From assembly GCA_944386495.1 (NCBI GenBank), contig CALXBE010000012.1, positions 1 to 62,284 on the forward strand: DNA of 62,284 bases. The letters are read 5' to 3'. The DNA comes from an uncultured Gemmiger sp. GTDB taxonomy: Bacteria > Bacillota > Clostridia > Oscillospirales > Ruminococcaceae. Both the position numbers and the translations under genes were made by a program. Shown here piece by piece: positions 7,413 to 15,508 of the stretch (position 1 is the stretch's first letter; every line of letters begins with the position of its first letter). The notes under the pieces are model-generated. The model saw only the letters and a program-made list of their open reading frames with translations. It ran no database searches and was not told where the DNA came from.

Positions 7413-7961
7413 TCACAATCCCAGGAACAGGCAGAGGGCAAAAGCCCCGGCCCACAGTCCCAGGGAGAGCCAGAGAATCGCCCATCCCCGGCGGAGCCAC
7501 TTTTCCCACTGCAAGTTCTGGCGGCAGAGCACCAGACAGGCCTCGTGAAGTTCCTCCTCGCCCTCCAAAGCAGGGGAGAGAGGTGCGGGCCGAAGCAGGG
7601 TCAGGGCGGCGCCCAGCCCCAGAGAGGCCAGAAACCAGAGCAGGAAGAAAATCCCGGACAATGCCCCCCGAACCTGGCTGCCCTGGCAGATAAGGTATTC
7701 CAGGGCGGAAATACCGCCCACCAGACTGGCGGCAAGGGCCAGCCCGGCAGCCAGACGGCAGCCATGGATGATCAGGCGGCGCTCACCCTCCCGGGCGTCC
7801 AGATACCGGACAAGAACGGAGGAAAGCTCCTTTACGGCGGTGGGGGCGGACTTGGTAAAAATCTCCTGAGCAGGGCGGTCCAGCAATGCTTCCAGGGAAA
7901 TGGGGGCAAAGGGGTCCGGCTGGGGCAGGTTAAGATCTACCGGGGAAAAACCGTCCTCCAT
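7413..7961 (-). CDS. Membrane protein of unknown function
   Basis: 182 residues that I do not recognise. A soluble, acidic and Pro-rich N-terminus (1-60) is followed by three likely membrane helices (about 68-90, 98-121 and 158-181), with a Leu/Glu-rich cytoplasmic loop between the second and third (about 122-155). The ATG at 7961 has AAAGGAGG upstream, and a good sigma-A promoter lies at 8006-8034. It is monocistronic. Similar small membrane proteins are common next to envelope genes, but no function can be inferred. Confidence 0.75.
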   Translation of the reverse strand: MEDGFSPVDLNLPQPDPFAPISLEALLDRPAQEIFTKSAPTAVKELSSVLVRYLDAREGERRLIIHGCRLAAGLALAASLVGGISALEYLICQGSQVRGALSGIFFLLWFLASLGLGAALTLLRPAPLSPALEGEEELHEACLVLCRQNLQWEKWLRRGWAILWLSLGLWAGAFALCLFLGL

Positions 7962-8005
7962 GGGCGCGCCTCCTTTCAGGGTTGGGAATAAAAAGTCATA
8001 AAGCC

Positions 8006-8034
8006 ATTATGGCATTTCCCGGGCTCCCCGTCAA
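8006..8034 (-). promoter_or_regulatory. Promoter of the membrane-protein gene
   Basis: Minus strand TTGACG, 17 bases, CATAAT, about 45 bases before the start codon. No clear terminator for ridA lies in the same gap, so ridA transcripts may also read through. Confidence 0.6.
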
Positions 8035-8054
8035 GAAGTTTGGGAAGGAAAATA

Positions 8055-8426
8055 TCATTTTACGGCAATACATTCAATTTCTACCAGGCTTCCCTTGGGA
8101 ATGGCGGCTACCTGAACGCAGCTCCGGGCAGGGAAGGGCTGGGTGAAAAACTGGGCGTACACCTCATTCATGGCGGTAAAATCGTTCAAATCTGCCAGGA
8201 ATACGGTGGTTTTGATCACATTGGCCAGGGTCATCCCGTTTTCGGCCAGAACGGCGGTCAGATTTTTCAGGACCTGACGGGTCTGATTTTCAATTCCCCG
8301 GGCCATCTCTCCGGTGGCAGGGTCCAGGGGAATCTGACCGCTGCAGAATACCATATCTCCCTGGACAAGAGCCTGGCTGTAAGGGCCCAGGGCGGCGGGA
8401 GCGTTTGTGCTGTTCAGTGCGTTCAT
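8055..8426 (-). CDS. ridA: RidA-family imine/enamine deaminase
   Basis: Hydrolyses reactive 2-aminoacrylate or 2-aminocrotonate released by PLP enzymes such as threonine dehydratase, protecting other PLP enzymes. The 123 residues match the YjgF/RidA family throughout: NAPAALGPYSQAL at the N-terminus, FCSGQIPLDPATGE, and the catalytic Arg in FPARSCVQVAAIPKGSLVEIECIA. AAGGAGG precedes the ATG. The start lies 26 bases after ilvA, so the producer of the toxic enamine and its remover share one transcript and one T-box. Confidence 0.95.
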   Translation of the reverse strand: MNALNSTNAPAALGPYSQALVQGDMVFCSGQIPLDPATGEMARGIENQTRQVLKNLTAVLAENGMTLANVIKTTVFLADLNDFTAMNEVYAQFFTQPFPARSCVQVAAIPKGSLVEIECIAVK

Positions 8427-8452
8427 AATAAGTTCCTCCTTATTGAATGTAA

Positions 8453-9646
8453 TTACAAGAGTTGGAATCCGGCCTGGGTAAGGGCGGTCTTGATCTGGGC
8501 GATTTGTTCAAAGTCCCGGGTCTCCAGGGCCAGGGTCAGAATGCAGCTGTTGATGGCGGTGTCGGTTTCGCTGTGGTCGTAGTGAACATTCACCACATTG
8601 CCGCCGCACCGGCTGATGATGCTGCTGACCTCCTCCAGCTGTCCGGGTTTGTCCACCAGCCCGATGGAGAGGGTCACATTCCGGCCGCTCATGAGCAGGC
8701 CCCGGGTGATGACCCGGCTGAGGATGTTCACATCAATGTTGCCGCCGGACACCAGGCAGACCACCTTTTTGTCCTCCAGGGGGAGCTTGTCAAACATGGC
8801 GGCGGCTACGGCTACGGCACCAGCGCCCTCGGCCACCAGCTTCTGGTTTTCCATAAGGGCCAGGATGGCGGCGGCCACCTCGTCGTCGGTGACAGTGACC
8901 ACATCGTCCACATACTTCTGGGCCATGGAGAAGGTGATGTCGCCGGGGGTCTTTACCGCAATGCCGTCGGCAAAGGTGCTGGCGGAGGAAAGGCTTTCCA
9001 CCTTTCCGTGATGGAGGCTCTGGGCCATGCTGGGAGCCCCAGTGGTCTGGACTCCGTAGACCTTGATTTGGGGATTCAGGCTTTTCAGGGCAAAGGCAAC
9101 ACCGCTGATAAGTCCGCCGCCGCCTACCGGAACCACTACTGCATCCACATCGGGAAGCTGGTCCAGGATTTCCAGGCCGATGGTCCCCTGACCGGCAATG
9201 ACCTCGTCATCGTTGAAAGGGTGGATGAAGGTGGCGCCGGTCTCCTCCTGGAGCTTGCAGGCGTAGTTGTAGGCGTCGTCATAGACGCCCTTCACCAGCT
9301 CTACCTTGGCGCCCAGCCGCTTGGTGGCCTCCACCTTGCTGATGGGGGCGCCGTCCGGCATGCAGACCACACTGCGGATTCCGCTGCGGGTGGCGGCCAG
9401 AGCCACTCCCTGGGCGTGGTTTCCGGCGCTGCAGGCAATGATGCCCTTGCTCTTCTGTTCCTCGCTCAGCTGGCTGATTTTATAGTAGGCGCCCCGGAGC
9501 TTGAAGCTGCCGGTGACCTGAAGGTTTTCCGTTTTCAGAAAAATCTGATTCTTGGTGCAGAGCCGGGGGGCTGCGATCAGGTCGGTTTTCCGGGCCACAT
9601 CCTTGAGCACAAAGGCGGCGTGATAGATTTTGTCCAAAGTTACCAT
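8453..9646 (-). CDS. ilvA: Threonine ammonia-lyase (threonine dehydratase)
   Basis: PLP enzyme that converts threonine to 2-oxobutanoate and ammonia, the first step towards isoleucine. 397 residues: a catalytic fold-type II domain (about 1-320) with PLP-binding Lys in TGSFKLRGAYY, SAGNHAQGVA, and the phosphate-binding loop VPVGGGGLISG, then a C-terminal ACT domain (about 325-397; VTLSIGLVDKPGQLEEVSSII). This short ACT-bearing form matches the TdcB/IlvA type of Firmicutes. The ATG at 9646 has AAAGGAAGG upstream. Upstream is a T-box leader with its own promoter, which fits amino-acid control of isoleucine synthesis; ilvE lies 6 kb away. Confidence 0.95.
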   Translation of the reverse strand: MVTLDKIYHAAFVLKDVARKTDLIAAPRLCTKNQIFLKTENLQVTGSFKLRGAYYKISQLSEEQKSKGIIACSAGNHAQGVALAATRSGIRSVVCMPDGAPISKVEATKRLGAKVELVKGVYDDAYNYACKLQEETGATFIHPFNDDEVIAGQGTIGLEILDQLPDVDAVVVPVGGGGLISGVAFALKSLNPQIKVYGVQTTGAPSMAQSLHHGKVESLSSASTFADGIAVKTPGDITFSMAQKYVDDVVTVTDDEVAAAILALMENQKLVAEGAGAVAVAAAMFDKLPLEDKKVVCLVSGGNIDVNILSRVITRGLLMSGRNVTLSIGLVDKPGQLEEVSSIISRCGGNVVNVHYDHSETDTAINSCILTLALETRDFEQIAQIKTALTQAGFQLL

Positions 9647-9732
9647 AGTTTTCCTTCCTTTCCTTGGGCGGGCATACTCCTTCATGCGCCGCAAAAAATC
9701 CCAAATAACCTTCCGGAGGGTGGCAGGGATAA

Positions 9733-10006
9733 CAAAAAACAGTCTCCGCCTCCTGTTTCTAAGAGGCGAAGACTGTGAAAATCTCCGTGGTACCACTCTT
9801 ATTGCCGCCGCAGCGGCCTCTCTGCCAGGTCAAACAACCTGTCGGCGGATAACGGTGCCTGCCGTTCCGGCTTACTGGGAAAGGTCTGTTGGGCCGAAAT
9901 GCTGCGAGGGGATCCACCCGGTCCGGCCAATACTGCCTTGCACCAAACGGCAGCTCTCTGAAATGGCGGTTGGACAGGGCCTGTCCTCGGTCATAGCGCA
10001 TATAAC
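9733..10006 (-). promoter_or_regulatory. T-box leader of ilvA-ridA
   Basis: Transcription-attenuating leader that senses an uncharged tRNA. On the minus strand: a stem I apical part (CAGAGAG...GGUGCAAGGCAG, about 9935-9965), the T-box sequence AGAGTGGTACCACGGAG (9784-9800), and a terminator (9733-9776; ACAGTCTTCGCCTC / GAGGCGGAGACTGT then TTTTTTG) that the antiterminator would disrupt. The specifier codon is not clear: an Ile codon (AUU within GCAGCAUUUC, or AUC within GGAUCC) would fit the gene, but the lower stem I does not fold as neatly as in the two other T-boxes here. Confidence 0.9.
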
Positions 10007-10012
10007 GCTATA

Positions 10013-10041
10013 ATTTTACCCGGCTAAAGCGTGATTGTCAA
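10013..10041 (-). promoter_or_regulatory. Promoter of the ilvA T-box transcript
   Basis: Minus strand TTGACA, 17 bases, TAAAAT. Its -35 is only 16 bases from the -35 of the divergent asparagine synthetase promoter. Confidence 0.85.
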
Positions 10042-10057
10042 GAGAAAAATTCCCTTC

Positions 10058-10086
10058 TTGACAACAGCACTTTAGGGTGATAAAAT
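10058..10086 (+). promoter_or_regulatory. Promoter of the asparagine synthetase T-box transcript
   Basis: TTGACA, 17 bases, TAAAAT: identical hexamers and spacing to the divergent ilvA promoter. Confidence 0.85.
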
Positions 10087-10092
10087 CTGTCC

Positions 10093-10379
10093 ATAATAAA
10101 GGTGTGGAGCGGGAAAAGTACCGCCGGTAAACCATCCAGAGAGCCCTCGGCAGGTGAAAGAGGGTATGGGGTCCGGCTGGGAAGAACACCCGGGAGCCGC
10201 AAACTGAACCGCCTTTCGGCCAAGTAGGGGCGCCGCAGGGCCAGCGTTACAGGGTCAGCGCTTTCAATGGGGAGAGCGTGAAGAGAGTGGTCTGCCCTTA
10301 GGGGCGGACAAATTAGGTGGTACCACGGATATTACAGCTATTCGTCCTAAACAGCAGGGGCGGGGAGCTGTATTTTTTT
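10093..10379 (+). promoter_or_regulatory. T-box leader, asparagine type
   Basis: Stem I has AGTA on its 5' side (within GAAAAGTACCGCC) and GAAG-AAC-A on its 3' side, so the specifier is probably AAC (10185-10187, Asn). The apical elements CAGAGAG and GGTGAAAG are present (about 10137-10160). The T-box AGGTGGTACCACGGAT lies at 10315-10330. The terminator (10334-10379; ACAGCT...CGTCC / GGCGG..AGCTGT, then ATTTTTTTA) follows directly. Uncharged tRNA-Asn would permit read-through into the asparagine synthetase gene, which fits its product. Confidence 0.92.
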
Positions 10380-10412
10380 ATCCTTGCTTCAAAACTACAG
10401 GAGGTAAGGATT

Positions 10413-11999
10413 ATGTGTTGTGTTATGGGTTATGCGGGAAAGGACCTGTCTGAGGAACGCTTTCGGGAGTATCTGCTTCGCACCGCCAGCCGGGGACCGG
10501 ACGACCAGAGGGTGGCCCGCCTTCCGGACGGAGGCTTGATGGGATTTGGACGGCTGGCCATTATGGGGCTGACCCCTCAGGGAATGCAGCCCTTCGTCCG
10601 GGGGAAGGACTGTCTGGTCTGCAATGGGGAAATCTACGGATTCCGCCCTGTAAAAGCGGACCTGGAAAGAAAAGGCTACAGATTCCAGAGCGACAGCGAC
10701 TGTGAGATACTTCTCCCCCTCTACTACGAGTACGGCCTGGATATGTTCAGGATGCTGGATGCGGAGTTTGCCCTGATTCTCTATGATTCCGCAAGAGACC
10801 GCTGGATTGCAGCCCGGGACCCCATCGGGATACGGCCTCTTTTCTACGGCTTCTCGGAGAGCGGGAAAATCGCTTTTGCCAGCGAGGCCAAAAACCTGGT
10901 GGGGCTTTGCAAGGAGATTCATCCCTTCCCGGTAGGGTGCTATTACTGCGACGGAAAATTTACCCGGTATGAGGACATCGGGGATGTGCCGGTCTGCCAC
11001 CGGGATGACCTGGACACCATCTGCAAAAACATCCGGGAAAAGCTGGTGGCCGGGGTGGAAAAACGGCTGGATGCGGATACTCCGGTGGGATTTCTCCTTT
11101 CGGGAGGTCTGGATTCCAGCCTGGTCTGCGCCATTGCTGCCCGGCTGCTGGACCGGCCTATCCGGACCTTTGCCATTGGAATGCGGGAGGATGCCATTGA
11201 CCTGAAATACGCCCGCCAGACAGCGGATTACCTGGGGGCCGACCATACCCAGGTCATCATGGACAAGGACCAGGTCCTGGCCAGCCTGGAGGAAGTGGTG
11301 GCCCTGCTGGGGACCTGGGACATTACCACCATCCGGGCTTCCATGGGAATGTACCTCTGCTGCAAGGCCATCCATGAGACCACTGACATCCGGGTGCTTC
11401 TCACTGGGGAAATCTCGGATGAAATGTTCGGCTACAAGTACACAGATTTTGCTCCCGGCCCGGCGGCATTCCAGCAGGAGGCTCAGAAGCGGCTGCGGGA
11501 GCTGTATATGTATGATGTGCTTCGGGCGGACCGGTGCATTTCGGTGAACAGCCTGGAAGCACGGGTGCCTTTTGGGGACCTGGACCTGGTGCGGTATGTG
11601 ATGGCCATTGACCCGGCCCAAAAGATGAACACCTACGGCAAGGGCAAGTATCTCCTTCGGAAAGCCTTTGAGGAGGGGGACTGGCTTCCTCCCGAGATCC
11701 TCTGGCGGGAGAAAGCGGCCTTTAGCGATGCGGTGGGTCATTCCATGGTGGATTACCTCAAGGAGTACGCCGAGAGCAGGTATACTGACCAGGAATTCCG
11801 GGAGAAGGCCGCCGGTTATAAGTACTGCCCGCCCTTTACCAAGGAAAGCCTTCTCTACCGGGAATTGTTTGAAAAATATTACCCCGGTCAGGCAGAGATG
11901 ATCGCGGATTTCTGGATGCCCAACAAGAGCTGGGAAGGGTGCGATGTGACCGACCCCAGCGCCCGGGTATTGAAAAACTACGGGGCTTCCGGGCGGTGA
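10413..11999 (+). CDS. asnB: Asparagine synthetase, glutamine-hydrolysing
   Basis: Makes asparagine from aspartate, ATP and glutamine. 528 residues: an N-terminal class II glutamine amidotransferase domain with nucleophile Cys2 (MCCVMGYAG after Met removal), SRGPDDQ and CNGEIYGF; then a synthetase domain with PP-loop FLLSGGLDSSLV (about residues 227-238) and TGEISDEMFGYKYTDF. Length is near the 554 of E. coli AsnB. CAGGAGGTAAGG gives a strong ribosome binding site. The first residues CCVMGY differ from the usual CGI(V/F)G, but the Cys is kept. It is a single-gene unit under an Asn-type T-box. Related enzymes that amidate other substrates exist; the leader argues for true asparagine synthesis. 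Confidence 0.95.
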   Translation: MCCVMGYAGKDLSEERFREYLLRTASRGPDDQRVARLPDGGLMGFGRLAIMGLTPQGMQPFVRGKDCLVCNGEIYGFRPVKADLERKGYRFQSDSDCEILLPLYYEYGLDMFRMLDAEFALILYDSARDRWIAARDPIGIRPLFYGFSESGKIAFASEAKNLVGLCKEIHPFPVGCYYCDGKFTRYEDIGDVPVCHRDDLDTICKNIREKLVAGVEKRLDADTPVGFLLSGGLDSSLVCAIAARLLDRPIRTFAIGMREDAIDLKYARQTADYLGADHTQVIMDKDQVLASLEEVVALLGTWDITTIRASMGMYLCCKAIHETTDIRVLLTGEISDEMFGYKYTDFAPGPAAFQQEAQKRLRELYMYDVLRADRCISVNSLEARVPFGDLDLVRYVMAIDPAQKMNTYGKGKYLLRKAFEEGDWLPPEILWREKAAFSDAVGHSMVDYLKEYAESRYTDQEFREKAAGYKYCPPFTKESLLYRELFEKYYPGQAEMIADFWMPNKSWEGCDVTDPSARVLKNYGASGR

Positions 12000-12029
12000 A
12001 ACCTAAGACTTTTTTAAGAAGGGAACACC

Positions 12030-12058
12030 TTGACATTTCCTTTCAAAAAACCTACCAT
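12030..12058 (+). promoter_or_regulatory. Promoter of the SGNH hydrolase gene
   Basis: TTGACA, 17 bases, TACCAT, about 40 bases before the ATG. No clear terminator separates it from asnB. Confidence 0.6.
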
Positions 12059-12097
12059 AGAAGGTAAGTAACCAGGGGAAAAGGAGGTGCTGCCGGC

Positions 12098-13099
12098 ATG
12101 GAGTACAGACCCGGTAACAGAAATAATCCGGGGGCGGCCCGGGCCAGGCAACAGGCTCTTTCCAGGGCCCGGCAGCGCCGCCGTCAGAGCCAGCTGCAGG
12201 CGTGGGCCCGGCTGGGATTTCTCCTTCTTATCCTGCTGGTCATAGCGGGAATCATCACTGCCATTATTACGGCGGTGCGGAATTCGGCGCTGTCAGAATT
12301 GGAGCAGGACCCGGTGTCCCAGGAGCAGGAATCCATCCTGGCGCCGCTGCCTTTTCAGGATGAGCAGGACCCGGAAAATCTGGAACCCCGGAACATCGGG
12401 CCTCTTGTGGAGAATACCTCTCTCACTTCCCTGACGGTGGGAGCGGCTCTGCCCGCCTGCGGAACGGTGGAAACCAGCTACTTTGCCGACGCAGCATTCC
12501 TGGGAGACAGTATCACCGAGGGGCTTTCGGAATATGACATCGATCTGTCGGGGGCCCTGATCTGCGGTTATATCGGGGCAGCGCCCAACCAGATCGTGAA
12601 CCGTACCGCCCTTACCCACCCGGACCGTGGGGAGGAGGTGCCCCTGGATGTACTGGCCCAGGCTCAGCCCGCCAAGCTTTATATCCTGATGGGTACCAAT
12701 ACGCTGGTGAACACCGGAAATGACGAATCGTTCCTGAGCTATTATGACAAAATGCTGGAGGAGATTCGGAGTCTCCTGCCCAACACCATGATTTATGTGC
12801 AGAGTATCCTTCCGGTGCGGCCGGATGTGAAGGAAAAGAGTGCAGGTCTGGATAATGCCCGGCTGGCTCAAATCAACCAGGCCATCAGTCAGCTGGCCGT
12901 AAAGTACGGCGGTTATTATCTGGACCTGTGGGAAACCTTTGCAGACGAGGAGGGCAACCTGCGGGAGGACATTGCCCAGCCTGACGGAATTCACCTGACC
13001 ATACCCGGCTACCAGGAATGGGTGACTTTCCTGTGCAACCATCCGGTTTACAATAAGAATAACCCCTATCTGCTGGGCAGCGATTACAGCACCAACTAA
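12098..13099 (+). CDS. Membrane-anchored SGNH/GDSL hydrolase
   Basis: 333 residues. The first 35 are strongly basic (RARQQALSRARQRRRQ), followed by one membrane helix (about 38-62), an acidic linker, and an SGNH esterase domain (about 120-325). Block I is AAFLGDSITEG with the nucleophile Ser; block III is ILMGTNTL; block V is DGIHLTIPGYQEW with the catalytic Asp and His. The topology puts the catalytic domain outside the cell. Such enzymes deacylate or deacetylate wall polymers or glycans, but the substrate cannot be read from sequence. A GGAGG site precedes the ATG. It is followed 45 bases later by an XpaC-like gene, probably co-transcribed. Confidence 0.88.
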   Translation: MEYRPGNRNNPGAARARQQALSRARQRRRQSQLQAWARLGFLLLILLVIAGIITAIITAVRNSALSELEQDPVSQEQESILAPLPFQDEQDPENLEPRNIGPLVENTSLTSLTVGAALPACGTVETSYFADAAFLGDSITEGLSEYDIDLSGALICGYIGAAPNQIVNRTALTHPDRGEEVPLDVLAQAQPAKLYILMGTNTLVNTGNDESFLSYYDKMLEEIRSLLPNTMIYVQSILPVRPDVKEKSAGLDNARLAQINQAISQLAVKYGGYYLDLWETFADEEGNLREDIAQPDGIHLTIPGYQEWVTFLCNHPVYNKNNPYLLGSDYSTN

Positions 13100-13144
13100 C
13101 CTGAGGGAAAAGAGGACGGCGGGCTCGCCGGAAAAGAGGAAATC

Positions 13145-14452
13145 ATGGCAAACAACAGATACAACAATTTCCACGGAAGAAACGATGACGGCAGCAGTTA
13201 CCAGTACGATTACAGCTACCAGTATTCGGGCAATTCTCAGAACAACCGGAGAAATACCGGAAACAATTACCGGAGGAAAAAGCAGGGAGACGGGATTCCC
13301 ATTCCTGCCATCGTTGTTGGATTCTTTATTAACCCTCTTTTGGGGATCGGCCTTCTCATAGCCCACCTGGTCATGACGGGGGTGATCACCAACAATCTGC
13401 CGGGGCAGTTCCGGGTGGTACAGAATTCCCAGCCTGGCGCGGAGTTCCAGGCAGGCCAGCCTGAACAGGCACCCAATCTGTCCCGTCAGGAGGAACAGCG
13501 GGCTTTTGAACTGGCCAAGCGCGCCAAGCGGACCAAAGTGGTGAGCGTATCTCTCATCGTGCTGGGCGCCATGCTGGCCTTTGGCGGAGTTACCGCCGTT
13601 GTGGAGAGCCTGAGCTGGATCATTCCCTACGGAGCCTATTCCTCTGATGTTGTGGCTCTTATTTGGGGAGCCCTGACTGCCGGCGGCGGCATTTTCGCCA
13701 TCTGGCAGGGAATCAAAATGCGCAAGGATATGAGGGTCAAGACCCGAATCCTTTCTCTTGTAGGAAAAAGCCCTGTCATGGACACGAAAGAAATCGCCCG
13801 GTCCATGGGGATGAATAAAAAGGAATGCGAGCGGCAGGTACAGGATTGCGTGGATAAGGGCCTCTTTGGCTGGGGTGCTTATCTGGACCGGTCTGCCGAT
13901 TTACTGGTCACCGGAAGCGCTACCCCGGAGGAAAAAATCCGGGCCCGTGCCCAGAAGCAGGAAAAGGCCAAAAAGGAACCCAAACCCACCAAGGAGGAAG
14001 CCAAGCAGGCCAACAGCAAGTATCAGGCCATTCTGGACCAGCTGAAAGCTCTGGACGATGCTATTCCCGGGGAAGAGATGAGCGCCAAGATCCGCCGTCT
14101 GGGAGAGGTCAGCCAGAAGATTTTTGAACTGGTGGAAAAAGACCCGGAAAAGCTGCCCCGGCTGCGGAAGTTCATGGACTACTACCTGCCCACCTCCCTG
14201 AAACTTCTCACCAGCTACAGCCAGCTGGATGCCCAGGGTGTGGAAGGAGAGAACATTACCGAGGCCAAGACCCGGATCGAAAATACCATGGACACCCTGA
14301 CCACCGCCTTTGAGACCCAGCTGGACAAGCTGTTTGAGGAGGATGCCCTGGACATCAGCAGTGACATTGCCGCCATGGAAGGAATGCTCAAGGCGGACGG
14401 CCTGGCAGGGGGAGATTTCCCGGATTTTACCCTCCCCGGCGGAGAACTGTAA
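13145..14452 (+). CDS. XpaC-like membrane protein
   Basis: 435 residues. The N-terminal 48 are rich in Asn, Tyr and Gln (low complexity). Four likely membrane helices follow, in two hairpins (about 50-85 and 130-190). A Lys/Glu-rich helical stretch (about 255-300) leads to a C-terminal domain like XpaC (5-bromo-4-chloroindolyl phosphate hydrolysis family): YLPTSLKLLTSYSQLD and the ITEAKTRIENTMDTL...FEEDALDISSDI segment. XpaC is often paired with TelA in Firmicutes; no telA is seen here. Residues about 195-250 (KSPVMDTKEIARSMGMNKKECERQV) look like a small winged-helix or HTH. Function is unknown; envelope stress is a loose guess from the neighbours. Confidence 0.8.
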   Translation: MANNRYNNFHGRNDDGSSYQYDYSYQYSGNSQNNRRNTGNNYRRKKQGDGIPIPAIVVGFFINPLLGIGLLIAHLVMTGVITNNLPGQFRVVQNSQPGAEFQAGQPEQAPNLSRQEEQRAFELAKRAKRTKVVSVSLIVLGAMLAFGGVTAVVESLSWIIPYGAYSSDVVALIWGALTAGGGIFAIWQGIKMRKDMRVKTRILSLVGKSPVMDTKEIARSMGMNKKECERQVQDCVDKGLFGWGAYLDRSADLLVTGSATPEEKIRARAQKQEKAKKEPKPTKEEAKQANSKYQAILDQLKALDDAIPGEEMSAKIRRLGEVSQKIFELVEKDPEKLPRLRKFMDYYLPTSLKLLTSYSQLDAQGVEGENITEAKTRIENTMDTLTTAFETQLDKLFEEDALDISSDIAAMEGMLKADGLAGGDFPDFTLPGGEL

Positions 14453-14467
14453 CAGACTGAATAAAAA

Positions 14468-14508
14468 AGAACACCCGGACAGAGCGTTTCTGTCCGGGTG
14501 CTTTTTTA
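14468..14508. terminator. Bidirectional terminator
   Basis: Stem ACACCCGGACAG / CTGTCCGGGTG with CTTTTTTAT on plus and an A-run before it. It serves the XpaC-like gene and the small minus-strand gene after it. Confidence 0.9.
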
Positions 14509-14769
14509 TTTGTCTTGAGGAGGCTCTTCCGGGTCCATCTGCTGGCCGCAGTAGGGACAGTAATCCCCGGTGCTCCGGTCCAGGAACTTGCCGCAGTGGG
14601 GGCAGCGGTAGAAGATGAGATGGATGCCCAGAGCGCCCAGGATGATGGCCATGGCCAATACCGAGAGGGGCGTGGACTTCCAGCAGTAGGCAGCGCCTCC
14701 TATGAGAAACCCCACGGCAAAGGTGGCAAATACCAGGACTCGCACTTTTTTGGGAACCAGTTTCTTCAT
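14506..14769 (-). CDS. Small membrane protein with a zinc ribbon
   Basis: 87 residues. Two membrane helices (about 9-29 and 33-53) are followed by a compact CPHC-N13-CPYC zinc-ribbon (residues about 56-75) and an acidic tail. AAGGAGG stands 7 bases before the ATG. It is not a member of a family I can name; such two-helix zinc-ribbon proteins are common and uncharacterised. It lies downstream of mgsA on the same strand but is separated by a terminator. Confidence 0.75.
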   Translation of the reverse strand: MKKLVPKKVRVLVFATFAVGFLIGGAAYCWKSTPLSVLAMAIILGALGIHLIFYRCPHCGKFLDRSTGDYCPYCGQQMDPEEPPQDK

Positions 14770-14787
14770 GGAAATACCTCCTTATAC

Positions 14788-14821
14788 AAAAGCGGACATT
14801 CCAAAAGGAGTGTCCGCTTTC
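14788..14821 (-). terminator. Terminator of mgsA
   Basis: Stem AAAGCGGACA / TGTCCGCTTT, followed on the minus strand by TGTATAAGG. The T-run is part of the stem. Confidence 0.75.
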
Positions 14822-14856
14822 TGTTTCTTTGGGAGAACCGGGGAAAATGACCCGGG

Positions 14857-15261
14857 TCAGGGCTGGCCGTGTTGCAATTCCAGCCAGGCCAGATCTCCGT
14901 TTTCAATGCCGTGGATGATTACCTCGGCAGTGGCAATATTGGTAGCCATGGGAATACAATGTACATCGCAAAGGCGAAGAAGATCCATTTCGTTGGGCTC
15001 GCCCTTTTTGGCGGAAACAGGGTCCCGGAAGAAGAGCAATACATCCACTTCCCCGCAGGCAATCATGCTGCCGATCTGTTCGGCGCCGCCCTTTGCACCG
15101 GGATACAAACACCGGACCTCCAGGCCGGTGGCATCATGGACCAGCTTTCCGGTCGTACCGGTGGCCACCAGGTTATTCTGTGAAAAGATCCGGACATAGG
15201 CAGTGCAGAACTGCACCAAAAGCTCCTTGCGGGAATCATGGGCGATGAGAGCGATGGTCAC
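14857..15261 (-). CDS. mgsA: Methylglyoxal synthase
   Basis: Converts dihydroxyacetone phosphate to methylglyoxal and phosphate, a bypass that relieves sugar-phosphate overload. 134 residues covering the family's motifs: IALIAHDSRK, the phosphate loop TGTTG, GAKGGAEQIG, FFRDP with the catalytic Asp, and PMATNIATAE. It starts with GTG at 15261, preceded by AAAGGATG; the nearby ATGs run into stops. It is monocistronic with its own promoter. The uronate pathway at 48-58 kb feeds triose phosphates, which may make this valve useful, but no link is visible. Confidence 0.95.
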   Translation of the reverse strand: MTIALIAHDSRKELLVQFCTAYVRIFSQNNLVATGTTGKLVHDATGLEVRCLYPGAKGGAEQIGSMIACGEVDVLLFFRDPVSAKKGEPNEMDLLRLCDVHCIPMATNIATAEVIIHGIENGDLAWLELQHGQP

Positions 15262-15298
15262 ACTACATACATCCTTTCTGTCCTAGTATACTAGCTAT

Positions 15299-15327
15299 AT
15301 TGTATCTAAAAAATGTTTTTTTCGCAA
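15299..15327 (-). promoter_or_regulatory. Promoter of mgsA
   Basis: Minus strand TTGCGA, 17 bases, TACAAT, about 40 bases before the GTG start. The upstream region (15330-15480) is AT-rich and otherwise empty. Confidence 0.75.
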
Positions 15328-15479
15328 GAGGATTTGGCGTTGATTGTGATTTTTAACAGCAAAAAAAGCAAACAAACCGTCACTAAATCGGCAGTTGAAA
15401 TATAAAAGTCCGGGTTTGGCGTTTCAAAATTATGGAATAAGTTAAAAAACAGGGGGAATAAATCGTCAAAAATAACAAA

Positions 15480-15508
15480 GGCCCGCCCCCCGGAGCGGGG
15501 GGCAGGCA
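15480..15508 (-). terminator. Terminator of ilvE
   Basis: A very GC-rich stem, GCCTGCCCCCCG / CGGGGGGCGGGC, followed on the minus strand by CTTTGTTATTTTT. Confidence 0.85.
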
